DNA of 64,000 bases from Jeongeupia sp. USM3 (lineage in GTDB: Bacteria > Pseudomonadota > Gammaproteobacteria > Burkholderiales > Chitinibacteraceae). Positions 63,164 to 64,000 of this stretch are shown piece by piece (within the stretch, counting starts at the first letter, position 1; the number at the start of each line of letters is the position of its first letter). The translations under genes were made by a program, and so were the position numbers. Where the stretch lies: NCBI RefSeq assembly GCF_001808185.1, contig NZ_CP017668.1:3410001-3474000 (forward strand). The letters run 5' to 3'. A model generated the notes under the pieces. That model was given only the letters and a program-made list of their open reading frames with translations, searched no databases and was not told where the DNA came from.

Positions 63164-63537
63164 TCCGGCGCTCGGATTTCCCGCTGCCACGCCGCTGACG
63201 TGTCAGCACCGATATGCGCCGATGAATTGCATCGCCAATTCATCGGTTCTTTAATTCCGGCCGGTGTCAGTGGAATGGCGTATTGTCCATTGCGGTCAAT
63301 ACGGTTTGTTTTGTTTCGTAGTGATTATTTTTTCATTACGGATCGGATGTTGATCCGGCGCCAGGCCAGTCTGGCCGCGGATGTGCAAACCAATTCTAAT
63401 ATTAGCCAATAGTTAATTATTCATTCGTCATTGTAATGACATGTATCCCATGGCATTCTCCGCGGCATAAAAGCAAAAACCTTAAGCTGTTAATCAGGCG
63501 ATTGTAATAAACATTTTGCTTATATTAGGAGTTTTTC
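63164..63537. other. AT-rich intergenic region before the PEP-CTERM gene
   Basis: These 374 bases contain no supported gene. A perfect 11-bp hairpin lies at 63219-63246. The rest is AT-rich, and the promoter of the PEP-CTERM gene is likely here. AGGAG at about 63526-63530 is its ribosome site. Confidence 0.6.
63219..63246 (+). terminator. Perfect 11-bp stem-loop after dacB
   Basis: CCGATGAATTG and CAATTCATCGG form an 11-bp stem with loop CATCGC, 56 bases after the dacB stop. The following TTCTTTAATT is only partly T-rich, so it is a probable but not certain terminator. Confidence 0.6.
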
Positions 63538-64000
63538 ATGAAGAGCTTGAAAGCAATTGCCGCGGTGACGATGTTTGCCGCCGCCGGCCTGAGCCATGCC
63601 GCGTTCAGCAAGACCTACAACGTTGGCGTGGCGCCGATCGCCGCTGCCGATACCTTCACCGTCGCCGGCCCGTCGACGCTGACCTTCGAACTGCTGCCGG
63701 CCAACCTGACCGGCAGCCTGGCGAACCTGTTCGCCGTCAGCTACCAGCTGGCACCGGTCGGCCAACTGGTCGGCCTGCAGAGCCTGGTATTCAACCAGGG
63801 TACCCGCAGCTTCAGCGGCAGCTTCAACCTGCCTGCTGCCGGTACCTACACGTCGTTCTTTGCCGTGACCAAGGACGCGAACTGGGTCGGCAAGCTGAAC
63901 CTGAACGTGGTGCCGGTGCCGGAACCCGAAACCTACGCGCTGATGGGCGCCGGCCTGCTCGGCGTGCTGCTGTCGCGTCGTCGTAAGCAGCGTACCGCGA
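63538..64000 (+). CDS. PEP-CTERM sorted exported protein, 3' end cut by window edge
   Basis: About 154 codons are visible. The product has a signal peptide (MKSLKAIAAVTMFAAAGLSHA) and a beta-rich middle (FTVAGPSTLTFELLP; GTRSFSGSFNLPAAGTYTSF). A near-complete PEP-CTERM tail follows: the PEP motif in VPVPEPETYALMG, a hydrophobic helix AGLLGVLLS and a basic end RRRKQR. Such proteins are cut and sorted by exosortase, often linked to exopolysaccharide production. The reading frame is open at base 64000 and probably stops within a few codons. No exosortase gene is in the window. Confidence 0.9.
   Translation, partial: MKSLKAIAAVTMFAAAGLSHAAFSKTYNVGVAPIAAADTFTVAGPSTLTFELLPANLTGSLANLFAVSYQLAPVGQLVGLQSLVFNQGTRSFSGSFNLPAAGTYTSFFAVTKDANWVGKLNLNVVPVPEPETYALMGAGLLGVLLSRRRKQRTA

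Noticed and set aside
63450..63480. Possible sigma-54 promoter TGGCATTCTCCGCGGC before the PEP-CTERM gene
   Set aside because: The GG and GC elements are 11 bases apart instead of the required 10.

Overview
The window is about 64 kb of high-GC DNA with the gene density and codon use of a Gram-negative betaproteobacterium. The Entner-Doudoroff genes controlled by HexR, the aceE/aceF/lpdA set with a lipoyl domain on the dihydrolipoyl dehydrogenase, the Neisserial-type porin, the PEP-CTERM protein and the dispersed intergenic hairpins suggest Neisseriales (Chitinibacteraceae/Chromobacteriaceae-like). This taxonomic placement is inference. No rRNA, tRNA, insertion sequence or CRISPR array was recognised.

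Region 1 (1-20.3 kb) is a complete type VI secretion system (T6SS) in two divergent transcription units. Leftward run tssB, tssC, hcp, tssE, tssF, tssG, clpV, two unrecognised cargo-like genes and vgrG. Rightward run a TssJ-like lipoprotein, tssK, tssL, tssM and tssA. Two features stand out. clpV is split by a -1 frameshift at a seven-base C tract. The AT-richer island between clpV and vgrG encodes a Cys-His-Asp enzyme-like protein and a nucleotidyltransferase-like protein, which are good effector candidates.

Region 2 (20.3-36.9 kb) is mixed housekeeping and accessory DNA: ogt, an AraC regulator with an EamA exporter, RidA, a stand-alone Card1/DUF1887-type nuclease with no CRISPR nearby, a patatin/3-hydroxybutyrate dehydrogenase pair, a DUF445 protein, threonine aldolase, peptide deformylase, a secreted unknown protein, a glutathione peroxidase, a two-gene ABC importer without a binding protein, and an autotransporter with a long Ala-Pro linker. 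Large palindromes lie upstream of the autotransporter.

Region 3 (36.9-58.4 kb) is a carbon-catabolism block. Leftward are zwf, pgl, hexR, pgi, aceE, aceF and lpdA; rightward are edd, eda, gap, a porin and a four-gene sugar ABC transporter. Together they take up sugar, oxidise glucose-6-phosphate through the Entner-Doudoroff route and convert pyruvate to acetyl-CoA. Two HexR-like operators lie in the zwf/edd divergent region.

Region 4 (58.4-64 kb) holds recR, ybaB and dnaX (with a five-copy 14-residue repeat in its linker), a small Cys-rich protein, a DacB-type penicillin-binding protein and, at the right edge, an incomplete PEP-CTERM protein gene.
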